From the NCBI GenBank assembly GCA_036679665.1, contig JAZHEJ010000039.1:1-64000 (forward strand): 64,000 nucleotides of DNA, given 5' to 3'. Positions 9,097-16,920 of the stretch are shown one piece after another (position 1 is the stretch's first letter; every line of letters begins with the position of its first letter). Source of the stretch: Tethybacter castelli (GTDB lineage: Bacteria > Pseudomonadota > Gammaproteobacteria > Tethybacterales > Tethybacteraceae). The notes beneath the pieces are model-generated. The model did no database searches and was not told where the DNA came from. It worked only from the letters and a program-made list of their open reading frames with translations. A program made the position numbers and the translations under genes.

Positions 9097-10350
9097 ATGA
9101 TTTCCTACCCTGAAGCATTAACCGTAATTAAAACCGTCAGCCCGCTGACACCAATTTCGTTAGCGGCAACGCAGGCTGTCGGGTATGTGGCCGCTAGTAA
9201 TGTAATAAGTCCAAGCGCGGTGCCTGGATTTGTTAATTCTGCAATGGACGGTTTTGCGGTACGAACAAAAGATCTCAGCGACGCGACGCGACAAAATCCA
9301 ATCATGATACCAGTGGTTGGTAGTACGATGGCCGGAGACACGCCGATTGACGCGCAAGACGGTTGTTGGGAGGTTATGACCGGCGCCGCGGTTGCGAATT
9401 GCTATGATGCGGTAATTAAATTCGAAGACGCAACTGAGATTGTGAGGGACGGTGACGGTACACCAAAACAGGTTGTTTTTGCTCGGCCCGCACAAGCGCG
9501 AGAAAATATCCGCAATATAGGTGAAGACTTTGCACCCGGCGATATTGTTGTGCGTGCCGGCACAGTTATCGAACCGGAACAGATCATGGCATTGACTGCA
9601 GTGGGTAGTTCGCAAATTATGGTTCATCGGCAAATTCGCACTACCGTGTTTAGCACTGGCAAGGAAATTATCGATGCGACTGACGGGCCGCTCAAGCCTG
9701 GCCAGATTCGCAATTCCAATAGTCCGTATTTAATGGCGGCTCTAGGCTCACAAGGCGTCCAGGCCAATTACGGCGGTGTGAACTCAGATGAACCGAAAAA
9801 ATTTGAAGCGGCATTAAACGATGCGTTGCCAACTAGCGATGTGGTTATATCCACCGGTGCCGTATCAGCCGGGCGACGGGATTTTATTCCAGCAAGTCTG
9901 CGTAATCTAGGAGCACAGATTATGTTTCACAAAGTCGCAATCCGCCCGGGTAAACCTGTTTTGTACGCCCGCTTTGCCGACGGCACACATTATTTCGGAC
10001 TAGCAGGAAATCCGATCTCGACCGCGGTAGGGTTGCGTTTTTTTGTGATTCCATTATTGCGTCGTCTTCTAGGCAGAGACGATGAATTGCCGTTATCAGC
10101 GCGTTTGCTTGAACCGCTAACGCGCAAAACCAATTTGCGACTTTTTTTAAAGGCACGGGCGTTTGCGGATACTAAAGGTAACCTTCAACTGAAAATATTA
10201 GCCGGTCAAGAGTCATTTAAAATTCGACCACTGCTTGAGGCAAACTGTTGGGCTTGCCTAGACGAACAAGCTACCGAAGTGGCAGCCGGGCGCATGGTGA
10301 AGATTTTTCCGCTTATGCCTGACCGCTGGTCATTGGATGCGGTAGCGTAA
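9097..10350 (+). CDS. moeA: Molybdopterin molybdenumtransferase MoeA
   Basis: MoeA inserts molybdate into adenylylated molybdopterin, the last common step of molybdenum cofactor synthesis. The 417-residue length is normal. Residues 47-55 read NSAMDGFAV, the family hallmark. The central molybdopterin-binding domain contains STGAVSAGRRDFI, and the GNPIS turn follows near residue 306. It is divergent from the nar operon with an 85-nt intergenic region and is followed by mobA 43 nt downstream. Placing Moco genes beside narG fits their joint role. Confidence 0.96.
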   Translation: MISYPEALTVIKTVSPLTPISLAATQAVGYVAASNVISPSAVPGFVNSAMDGFAVRTKDLSDATRQNPIMIPVVGSTMAGDTPIDAQDGCWEVMTGAAVANCYDAVIKFEDATEIVRDGDGTPKQVVFARPAQARENIRNIGEDFAPGDIVVRAGTVIEPEQIMALTAVGSSQIMVHRQIRTTVFSTGKEIIDATDGPLKPGQIRNSNSPYLMAALGSQGVQANYGGVNSDEPKKFEAALNDALPTSDVVISTGAVSAGRRDFIPASLRNLGAQIMFHKVAIRPGKPVLYARFADGTHYFGLAGNPISTAVGLRFFVIPLLRRLLGRDDELPLSARLLEPLTRKTNLRLFLKARAFADTKGNLQLKILAGQESFKIRPLLEANCWACLDEQATEVAAGRMVKIFPLMPDRWSLDAVA

Positions 10351-10393
10351 CCGATCGATCTTGCACTTGCAAAATTCGTTACCAATTATTTGA

Positions 10394-10969
10394 TTGTCCT
10401 CATCGTTCGCGGACCAAGATGTGACCAATATTGCCGGGGCTGTTTTAGCAGGGGGAAGCTCGTCGCGGATGGGCGTCGATAAGGCTCAATTGCAGCTAAA
10501 TGGTAAAACACTTTTAGAACATATGCGTGAAATTTTGCGACAAGCTGGCCTGCCGCAAATATATATCAGTCATCCAGAGCATATTTCTGATCGGATCGCA
10601 GGTTATGGACCTTTGAGCGGTGTTCACTCCCTGATGGTCAATTTACCGACGCATTATGAGCATGTCATTATTGTGCCGGTTGATATGCCTGGGCTGACCT
10701 CGTTGGTTATCAGTAAATTGATCGACGCGTCTGACACTGCACAACTAGTGCGCTATCGTATGCATAAAATGCCATTTCGGTTACGAGTTGAGCGGCGCTG
10801 GCAAAAGTTGGCCGAATCCATGCTCCGGCAACAAGACGAAGTTGCGCTAGGTAGCTTTCAAAGCAAGATTCCGACACTAGAGCTTGATATGGAAACAGCT
10901 GATAATCATAATTGTTTTTCCAATATCAATAGCCCCAAAGACTGGCGGAATTTCAACGACGATCGATAG
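10394..10969 (+). CDS. mobA: Molybdenum cofactor guanylyltransferase MobA
   Basis: MobA attaches GMP to Mo-molybdopterin to form the bis-MGD cofactor used by NarG. The nucleotidyltransferase signature LAGGSSSRMG lies at residues 18-27, followed by DKAQLQLNGKTLLEH. VPVDMPGL near residue 96 holds the metal-binding Asp. The annotated start is TTG at 10394, just after an in-frame stop at 10391; GTG at 10421 is an equally good start that would give 182 residues. Without the extra N-terminal residues the length equals the usual 190. Confidence 0.92.
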   Translation: MSSSFADQDVTNIAGAVLAGGSSSRMGVDKAQLQLNGKTLLEHMREILRQAGLPQIYISHPEHISDRIAGYGPLSGVHSLMVNLPTHYEHVIIVPVDMPGLTSLVISKLIDASDTAQLVRYRMHKMPFRLRVERRWQKLAESMLRQQDEVALGSFQSKIPTLELDMETADNHNCFSNINSPKDWRNFNDDR

Positions 10970-10970
10970 A

Positions 10971-11297
10971 ATGAATTTACGCATAGATCATCGACATATG
11001 CGTTTTCGTATTAGTAGTGCGGAGCTAACCACATTATGTCAAAACGGGGTGTTGAGTCAACCGATATTATTGCCTAAGCGGCGAGTGCTTGACATTCGTA
11101 TCATCGCACGCAAGCAACCATGTAGTCTGCTGTTGTACTGTTCGGATGATTGTGTAGAACTGCGCGCTCAGCCAGATGCGTTGCGTAAGCTGCGACTTTC
11201 ACTTCCTAGTGTTGAGGGGCTAAGCGCCGTGCAAGAAGTTGACGAAGGCAAGGTGTTGAAGTTGGATCTAGAAGTGGATATTCGGACCCAAAAATAA
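10971..11297 (+). CDS. Small hypothetical protein, DUF7009-like
   Basis: The ATG at 10971 follows the mobA stop by one base, giving 108 residues opening MNLRIDHRHMRFRISSAEL. Small proteins that start with a similar basic strand (x-R-F-R-L/I-S, then a short helix) are known to me as the DUF7009 group, whose function is not known. There are no membrane segments, signal peptide or cysteine motif; two Cys residues (CSLLLYC) sit mid-protein. Tight coupling to mobA suggests a link to the molybdenum cofactor or the nar locus, which is inference only. Family assignment is from memory of the N-terminal pattern. Confidence 0.6.
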   Translation: MNLRIDHRHMRFRISSAELTTLCQNGVLSQPILLPKRRVLDIRIIARKQPCSLLLYCSDDCVELRAQPDALRKLRLSLPSVEGLSAVQEVDEGKVLKLDLEVDIRTQK

Positions 11298-11510
11298 AAA
11301 AAAGCTGTACTGAATCTTTCGTTAAATGTATGTTTCACAATAAAACGGTCACGCTCAAAATCGGATGAATCAAAAAGCAAAAATATATATAAAAGCTCCA
11401 AGCTTATTAATGATGCCCACATGTACAACGAGTATTCGAAAACCGCTTGCATACCTTAAATCAAGCATTGTTAGCAAGATTGTTTTTCCAAGTAGCAATC
11501 AAGAAAAAGG

Positions 11511-11598
11511 CGGAGAGGGTGGGATTCGAACCCACGTGACGATCGCTCGTCCATCTGATTTCGAGTCAGCGCCGTTATGACCACTTCGATACCTCTCC
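11511..11598 (-). tRNA. tRNA-Ser (anticodon CGA)
   Basis: An 88-nt class II tRNA. The acceptor stem GGAGAGG (11598-11592) pairs with CCTCTCC (11518-11512), and the T-arm GGGTTCGAATCCC is clear. The anticodon loop CTCGAAA gives CGA, reading UCG, with a long variable arm. The 3' CCA is not encoded. Five T residues follow shortly after the 3' end on the minus strand and could help termination. Confidence 0.95.
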
Positions 11599-11705
11599 TA
11601 GCGGGTTGGCAATCACCGCGCGTGGCAGTTGAGTGTTGATTTTAACAATGGCAACCAAAATATTGAAACTGTTCGTAAAATAGACGTAACTAATAAGAGG
11701 TTCAT

Positions 11706-12992
11706 ATGAATAATTCTGTATCGCTTGATAGCCATTCTTTTGCTTTCGCTAACACACCTTTAGCTGAACATGATCCGGAGGTGTTTGCCGCTTTGCAAGC
11801 TGAAATTAATCGGCAAGAGACTCACTTGGAACTGATTGCGTCAGAGAACTACACGTCGCCGCAAGTGATGGAGCTCAACGGTAGCGTATTGACAAACAAA
11901 TATGCGGAAGGTTACCCGGGGCGTCGGTATTATGGCGGTTGCCAACACGTGGATGTGATCGAGCAGCTAGCCATCGATCGCTGTAAAGAATTGTTTGGTT
12001 GCGAACACGCTAATGTGCAACCCCATTCCGGTTCGCAGGCCAATCAGGCCGTGATGCTTACCGCCTGCAATTATGGTGATACGATTTTAGGAATGTCGTT
12101 GCCGGCAGGCGGACATTTGTCCCATGGTTACAAGATAAATGTCAGCGGCAAGTTATATAAAGCGGTGAGCTACGATCTTGATGATCAGGATATCATCGAT
12201 TACGATCAAGTTGCAAACCTTGCTCGAGAACATAAGCCCAAGCTGATCATCTGTGGGGCATCAACGTACTCTTTGCGCATTGATTGGCAGCGTTTTCGAG
12301 ATATCGCGGATGAGGTGGGAGCATTGGTATTGGCGGACATCGCCCATTATGCTGGTTTAGTCGCCGCTGGCGAGTATCCAAGCCCGGTGGGTATCGCCCA
12401 GTTTGTGACGACGACTACTCATAAGAGTTTGCGCGGTCCTCGCGGCGGGTTGATCATGTCGGACGCCAAGTATGCCAAAAAAATAAACGCGGCGGTTTTC
12501 CCGGCTCTACAAGGCGGTCCGTTACTGCCGATGATAGGTGGCAAAGCAGTGGCATTTGCCGAAGCGATTAAACCTGAGTTCAAGCAATATTGCAAGCAGG
12601 TTATCAGCAACGCGCAGGCTATGGCTGATGAATTTACCAAGCTAGGTTTACGGATCGTTTCGGGACAAACTGAAAGTCATATGTTTCTGCTAGACTTGAC
12701 CGCCAAGGATGTGTCGGGCGCGCAGGCAGAAGAAGCCCTCGATCGGGCACATATAACTTTGAACAAAAATGCCATTCCCAACGATCAGCGTCCTCCAATG
12801 GAGGCGTCAGGGGTTCGCATTGGTACTTCAGCTTTAACAACGCGTAATTTCAATGTTGAAGAATGTCGACATATTTGCCGACTTATTGTGCGCGTGCTTG
12901 AAGATATCGGAAACGAAGCAGTCGGCGTTGAAGTGGCAAAAGAGGTCGACGAACTTTGTGCCCGCCGTCCCCTATATCCCTCTAGCGACTAA
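11706..12992 (+). CDS. glyA: Serine hydroxymethyltransferase
   Basis: PLP enzyme interconverting serine and glycine with transfer of a one-carbon unit to tetrahydrofolate, feeding purine and methionine synthesis. It has 428 residues, a few more than E. coli GlyA (417) because of an N-terminal extension rich in Ser. The PLP lysine is in VTTTTHKSLRGPRGG, and the substrate region LADIAHYAGLVAAGEYPSP is intact. AAGAGG five bases before the ATG is a good ribosome binding site. It is followed by nrdR, the typical betaproteobacterial arrangement. Confidence 0.97.
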   Translation: MNNSVSLDSHSFAFANTPLAEHDPEVFAALQAEINRQETHLELIASENYTSPQVMELNGSVLTNKYAEGYPGRRYYGGCQHVDVIEQLAIDRCKELFGCEHANVQPHSGSQANQAVMLTACNYGDTILGMSLPAGGHLSHGYKINVSGKLYKAVSYDLDDQDIIDYDQVANLAREHKPKLIICGASTYSLRIDWQRFRDIADEVGALVLADIAHYAGLVAAGEYPSPVGIAQFVTTTTHKSLRGPRGGLIMSDAKYAKKINAAVFPALQGGPLLPMIGGKAVAFAEAIKPEFKQYCKQVISNAQAMADEFTKLGLRIVSGQTESHMFLLDLTAKDVSGAQAEEALDRAHITLNKNAIPNDQRPPMEASGVRIGTSALTTRNFNVEECRHICRLIVRVLEDIGNEAVGVEVAKEVDELCARRPLYPSSD

Positions 12993-13032
12993 CCAAGTAG
13001 CGATACTGGTAGCGGGAGGGAGATGCCGGAAT

Positions 13033-13500
13033 TTGAAATGCCCGAAGTGCGATTGCACGGAAAGTAAAGTTCAAGATTCAAGATTATTGGCTGATACGCG
13101 TCGGCGAAGGCGCGAATGTAACGAGTGCGGATATCGCTTCACAACCACCGAGATTTACGGAATTCGCAAAGATGGTGGAATGCCGTTGTTTCGCCCGGAT
13201 GTCAAAAAGCGCGACAACCGGCTGGAAAAGTTCGATGATCAAAAATTAATTGACAGTATCAAGCGAGCGTGTGTGCGCAGACCGATCAGAAACGACCAAC
13301 TTGATGAAGTTATTAACGAGTTGATCGAGCAGATCAAGACTTACGAAAAACTGGAAATCAACATTGCCAAGTTGGTGGACTGGGTTGTGGCTGAAATCAG
13401 TCAGCTAGACAAAATAGCCGCAATGCGCTATGCCAGCCAATACAAGGATTTTTCCAGTGCTGATCAAATCCAGCAGTATTGGGTAGATATCCTGAAATAG
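13033..13500 (+). CDS. nrdR: Transcriptional repressor NrdR
   Basis: NrdR represses ribonucleotide reductase genes and senses (d)ATP through an ATP-cone. Starting at TTG 13033 gives 155 residues. The zinc ribbon is CPKC at 3-6 and CNEC at 29-32, followed by the RF-TT-E strand and an ATP-cone with FRPDVKKRDNRLEKFD. The start is chosen because family members begin MxCPxC and because GGGAGGGAGA lies about 10 bases upstream. The open frame extends further upstream into glyA, but that part has no NrdR likeness. Confidence 0.95.
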   Translation: MKCPKCDCTESKVQDSRLLADTRRRRRECNECGYRFTTTEIYGIRKDGGMPLFRPDVKKRDNRLEKFDDQKLIDSIKRACVRRPIRNDQLDEVINELIEQIKTYEKLEINIAKLVDWVVAEISQLDKIAAMRYASQYKDFSSADQIQQYWVDILK

Positions 13501-14564
13501 TGGCTTCGCTTGATCATATGCGTCGTGCGTTGGAGCTGGCGCAACGTGGCTCAAGGACCACCACACCCAATCCCAGAGTAGGTTGTGTAATCGTACGCGA
13601 TGGCAAGGTGGTCGGTGAAGGCTGGCATCGACAGGCAGGCCGAAGTCATGCGGAGATTGAAGCGCTCGGCCAAGCAGGTGACATGGCGCGCGGAGCTGAT
13701 ATGTATGTTAATCTTGAGCCGTGCTCGCATATCGGTAAAACTCCGCCGTGCACCGAAGCGATAGTGGTTGCCGGTATAGCCAATGTGGTGGCAGCAATGC
13801 CGGATCCAAATCCGCAAGTCAGCGGTGGCGGATTTGATAGGCTGCGGGCTGCGGGCATCAATTGTCAAATTGGGTTGCAGGCAGAAGAAGCGCAGTGGCT
13901 AAATCGTGGTTTCGTATCACGAATGACCCGCCGCCGTCCATGGTTATGTCTCAAAACCGCTTCGAGCTTGGATGGGAAAATCGCTTTGAAGGGCAGACCC
14001 AGTAAATGGGTAACATCTACCGCTTCTCGTCAGGAAGTACATATGTTGCGTGCCGTAAATTGTGCAGTGCTCACCAGCAGCAATACCGCAATGGCTGATG
14101 ACCCAAAGCTCACCGCTCGCAACGTTGATGCCCCGCGGCAACCTTTACGAGTTTTAGTAGACAGCAAAGGCAGGTGTTCGCCAAACCTGGTTATGTTGCA
14201 AAACGACCATGTTGTAGTGGCAACTGTTTGCGAAAGCCCAAAACAGTATCCGGCCAATGTTCAGATATTGCGTCTTCCTGCCAGAGACGAACGCATGGAT
14301 ATGCGCTTATTGCTTGAGACGCTGGCAGAAAAACATCAGGTTAATTTTTTGCTTGTCGAGTGTGGAGCACAACTTGCGGGATCTTTGCTGGCTGAAGATT
14401 TGGTTGACGAAATTGCCGCTTTCATTGCGCCGCGTTACCTGGGCTCCGGCACTACGGTAGCCAAGTTTGCAAATTTGCAAAGATTGGATTCAGAGCCAGA
14501 ATTTAAAGTGCGCAGCCTGCGACAAATAGGCCCGGATGTGCTGATAAATTTGCAACGATCATGA
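13500..14564 (+). CDS. ribD: Riboflavin biosynthesis deaminase/reductase RibD
   Basis: Bifunctional enzyme: the N-terminal zinc deaminase and C-terminal NADPH reductase act in steps 2 and 3 of riboflavin synthesis. With the GTG at 13500 (overlapping the nrdR stop by one base) it has 354 residues. The deaminase zinc site is HAE at 50-52 with Cys75 and Cys84 (EPCSHIGKTPPC), preceded by TTPNPRVGCVIV. The reductase domain starts near 143 with LKTASSLDGKIAL. An ATG at 13518 would also retain the catalytic core. It overlaps alr by four bases. Confidence 0.95.
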   Translation: MASLDHMRRALELAQRGSRTTTPNPRVGCVIVRDGKVVGEGWHRQAGRSHAEIEALGQAGDMARGADMYVNLEPCSHIGKTPPCTEAIVVAGIANVVAAMPDPNPQVSGGGFDRLRAAGINCQIGLQAEEAQWLNRGFVSRMTRRRPWLCLKTASSLDGKIALKGRPSKWVTSTASRQEVHMLRAVNCAVLTSSNTAMADDPKLTARNVDAPRQPLRVLVDSKGRCSPNLVMLQNDHVVVATVCESPKQYPANVQILRLPARDERMDMRLLLETLAEKHQVNFLLVECGAQLAGSLLAEDLVDEIAAFIAPRYLGSGTTVAKFANLQRLDSEPEFKVRSLRQIGPDVLINLQRS

Positions 14565-15724
14565 CAGCGGTGGTTGCCAAAATCAACTTGGCATCCTGCG
14601 TTCATAACTGCGAGGTATTACGTCGGGCAGCCGGCAAGCGTCAGATGTTNNNNNNNNNNCCCAAACGACGGCCGCAACTATCGCACAGAACGGCCCGGCA
14701 ACCCGTACCCCCACCATCGATTCCCATCAGCAAGCGTCAGATGTTTGCGGTTGTGAAGGCGGATGCTTATGGCCATGGTCTTGAACCGGTGACACGGTCG
14801 ATCAAGGCGCATGTTGACGGATTATGTGTATTTGAATCAAAAGATGGGAAGCTATTGCGCGAAGTTGCGGTTGACTTGCCTATCGTGGTTTTAGGCGGAC
14901 TGCGCAACAATGATGATGTATCGCTGGTTATCCGTAATCGGCTCTGGCCGGTGGTCCACTGCTGGCATGATATTGAGCTATTACGCAATAGTTCAGAATT
15001 GCCTGAGCGAATTTTTATTAAAGTGCAAACCGGTATGCATCGCTTAGGGTTTGCAATTGATGAAGTCGCAACTGTCCAGCAAACCTTGGAAAGACTTGGC
15101 AAAACGCGGTTGGCCCTGATGCATCATTACGCCAAAGCTGAAGTTAGCGGCGGCACTCAAGCTCAAGATAAGGTCATGCGCGAATTGGCAAACCGCTGTC
15201 GCCTGGCAATAACTTCTTCAAATTCGGCCGCGGCTTTGCTAGGCAATGGAAGCGACGAAGAATTTGTCCGCTGTGGAATCGGTGTCTACGGCGCTGTGCC
15301 TGGAGGGGCAAGCATGACCGCCGCAAGTTTGGGTTTGCGGCCGGCAATGACATTATGCAGTGAAGTGATGGCCATCCAGGAAGTTGCGCAAGGCCAAAGA
15401 GTCGGCTACGGCTTGCGCTGGCAAGCTAGCAGTGCGACCAGGATCGCGGTTGTTGCTTGCGGCTACGCACACGGTTATCCGCGTTCGGTTCCTGACGGGA
15501 CGGCGGTATGGATTAAAAACCGCCGTTTTTTTATAGCTGGCAGAGTCTCAATGGAAATGTTGACTGTAGAAATTGGTGATGCTTCAATCCAAATTGGCGA
15601 TGAAGTTGAGCTGTGGGGAAATAATATTCCGGTCGACGAAGTTGCCAACAGTTGCGGAACCATTGCCTATGAACTGCTTGCGTCGCTTACCCAACGTATA
15701 CCCAGACAATATTGCGAACTGTAA
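14561..15724 (+). CDS. alr: Alanine racemase, interrupted by an assembly gap
   Basis: PLP-dependent racemase supplying D-alanine for peptidoglycan. The N-terminus AKINLASCVHNCEVLRR and the lysine motif FAVVKADAYGHG are normally separated by a few residues. Here 96 bp (10 N plus unrelated sequence) sit between them at 14650-14745. Because 96 is divisible by three, the frame stays open and gives a false 387-residue product; removing it gives about 355, the normal length. The C-terminal domain is intact, including RVGYGLRW and the catalytic-site segment around RCGIGVYGA. The ATGA overlap with ribD indicates coupling. Confidence 0.93.
   Translation: MTAVVAKINLASCVHNCEVLRRAAGKRQMXXXXPKRRPQLSHRTARQPVPPPSIPISKRQMFAVVKADAYGHGLEPVTRSIKAHVDGLCVFESKDGKLLREVAVDLPIVVLGGLRNNDDVSLVIRNRLWPVVHCWHDIELLRNSSELPERIFIKVQTGMHRLGFAIDEVATVQQTLERLGKTRLALMHHYAKAEVSGGTQAQDKVMRELANRCRLAITSSNSAAALLGNGSDEEFVRCGIGVYGAVPGGASMTAASLGLRPAMTLCSEVMAIQEVAQGQRVGYGLRWQASSATRIAVVACGYAHGYPRSVPDGTAVWIKNRRFFIAGRVSMEMLTVEIGDASIQIGDEVELWGNNIPVDEVANSCGTIAYELLASLTQRIPRQYCEL
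14634..14745. other. Scaffold join in alr: 16-bp repeat, 10 N, ~70 bp foreign sequence
   Basis: The 16-mer GCAAGCGTCAGATGTT occurs at 14634-14649 and again at 14730-14745. Between them lie 10 N (14650-14659) and 70 bp (14660-14729) that look more GC-rich than the flanks. Read on the minus strand from 14728, the 70 bp translate as MGIDGGGTGCRAVL then CDSCGRRLG. This is the phosphate-loop start of BadF/BadG/BcrA/BcrD-type kinases such as N-acetylglucosamine kinase. The block is therefore probably a fragment of another locus or organism joined in error. Confidence 0.85.
14660..14728 (-). pseudogene. 5' fragment of a BadF/BadG-type (N-acetylglucosamine kinase-like) gene, probably misassembled
   Basis: The ATG at 14728 on the minus strand opens MGIDGGGTGCRAVL, matching the ATP-binding phosphate-1 loop (DGGGTxxR) of the BadF/BadG/BcrA/BcrD ATPase family. 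Only 23 codons exist before the N run. Its position inside alr, next to N bases and a 16-bp repeat, argues against a real insertion. The organism of origin cannot be told from 70 bases. Confidence 0.6.
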
Positions 15725-15775
15725 AGAAGTGGGCTATTATTGACCCAAACAATCTATAATTAGCCAAAGAATATT

Positions 15776-16573
15776 ATGCACATTACCGCAACTATAGCAA
15801 TTATCGTGCTTGGATCATTATTTTCCGGATGCGCGGTATTTGATTCAACGAGCGCATACTTGAAGGACGAACCCTACGAACCCAATGTGCTAGACCCGTT
15901 TGAAACTGAAAATCGGGCAATCTATGCATTCAACGATACAGTAGACCGCGCGGTGCTAAAACCGACCGCGGAACTCTATCGGGACTATACCCCTGAACCG
16001 GTGCAAGGTTGCGTTTCAAACATTTTTTCCAATTTGAAAGAACCGATACGCGTCGTATCGCATGCGATTACGGTTGACGGCCAAGGTGTGGCTAACAGTA
16101 CGGTGCGCTTTTTTATCAACACGGTGGTCGGAGGCCTAGGTTGCTTTGACGCTGCCGGGAAAAGCATGAAAATCGAACGCAAAGAAAAAGACCTCGGTTT
16201 GGCTGTTCGTTCCATTCTTAATGATGATCAGCAACTTTTTATCATGGTTCCGTTGCTAGGGCCGAGCACTCTTGTTGATGCGGGAGGCAGCTATGTGGGT
16301 AATGAATATTTAAATCCGTTTGATGCCACTTTGCCTGAAAGCGAAGGCGGCAAAGGGCTATTATCGCAAAGATGGGACGACAACAACCCCTACAGTACCC
16401 GGCGTAATGGTTTGCGCAACATTTATTTAGGAGTAAACGTAGTAAAGACCCGCGCTGAGTTGCTTGATGTTACCGATGTGCTAGATACGGCCGCGTTGGA
16501 TCCATACGCGTTTGTGCGTGACGGATATTTGCAGCGCCGTGCAGCGTTGGCAGAGGAAATACGCGAGCGCTAG
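15776..16573 (+). CDS. mlaA: Outer-membrane lipoprotein MlaA (VacJ family)
   Basis: MlaA removes phospholipid from the outer leaflet of the outer membrane and hands it to the periplasmic MlaC. The 265-residue precursor has a signal peptide with lipobox LFSGC and lipidated Cys19. The conserved core includes DPFETENRAIYAFNDTVDRA near residue 41 and the VGGLGCFDAAGK and VPLLGPSTLVDAGG segments. The usual partners mlaFEDCB are not next to it. A 50-nt gap separates it from alr, and tRNA-Pro follows after 24 nt. Confidence 0.95.
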   Translation: MHITATIAIIVLGSLFSGCAVFDSTSAYLKDEPYEPNVLDPFETENRAIYAFNDTVDRAVLKPTAELYRDYTPEPVQGCVSNIFSNLKEPIRVVSHAITVDGQGVANSTVRFFINTVVGGLGCFDAAGKSMKIERKEKDLGLAVRSILNDDQQLFIMVPLLGPSTLVDAGGSYVGNEYLNPFDATLPESEGGKGLLSQRWDDNNPYSTRRNGLRNIYLGVNVVKTRAELLDVTDVLDTAALDPYAFVRDGYLQRRAALAEEIRER

Positions 16574-16597
16574 TCGGCCAAGATCTTGTTGCCGTCT

Positions 16598-16671
16598 CGG
16601 GGTGTAGCGCAGCTTGGTAGCGCATCTGCTTTGGGAGCAGGAGGTCGGGAGTTCAAATCTCTCCACCCCGA
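16598..16671 (+). tRNA. tRNA-Pro (anticodon TGG)
   Basis: A 74-nt tRNA. The acceptor stem CGGGGTG pairs with CACCCCG, the anticodon loop TTTGGGA gives TGG, and the T-arm GGAGTTCAAATCTCC is present. Discriminator A is followed by CCC, so CCA is not encoded. Confidence 0.96.
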
Positions 16672-16699
16672 CCCGCATGGTTGTTGAAATATATCGACC

Positions 16700-16735
16700 A
16701 GTTTTTTAAAAACTACTAAGATAGTTTTCTATCTT
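16700..16735. repeat. Two small adjacent inverted repeats downstream of tRNA-Pro
   Basis: AGTTTTTTAAAAACT (16700-16714) and AAGATAGTTTTCTATCTT (16718-16735) can each form a perfect 7-bp stem. The second is followed by GCGG rather than a T run, so it is not a classical intrinsic terminator. Together they could end tRNA-Pro or mlaA transcription or mark the boundary before tRNA-Arg. The rest of 16679-16804 is AT-rich with no gene. Confidence 0.35.
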
Positions 16736-16804
16736 GCGGAAAATTAAGTGTGCAATACCAATTGTTAATAACAAATAACTATTAATTAATATGATGGTGG
16801 TAGC

Positions 16805-16878
16805 GTGCCCGTAGCTCAATTGGATAGAGCAACGACCTTCTAAGTCGTAGGTTACAGGTTCGAATCCTGTCGGGCATA
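16805..16878 (+). tRNA. tRNA-Arg (anticodon TCT)
   Basis: A 74-nt tRNA. The acceptor GTGCCCG pairs with CGGGCAT (one G-U pair), the anticodon loop CTTCTAA gives TCT, and the T-arm ACAGGTTCGAATCCTGT is clear. Discriminator A is followed by CCT, so the CCA tail is not encoded. Confidence 0.96.
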
Positions 16879-16920
16879 CCTATATTTGTCTAATCAATTG
16901 CAAAATACTACAATTTAAGA

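Noticed and set aside
11365..11580. Plus-strand ORF whose product ends GGEGGIRTHVTIARP
   Set aside because: It is the antisense translation of tRNA-Ser(CGA), a well-known false protein pattern.
16481..16678. Minus-strand ORF with MRVGVERFELPTSCSQS
   Set aside because: This is the antisense reading of tRNA-Pro running into mlaA; not a gene.
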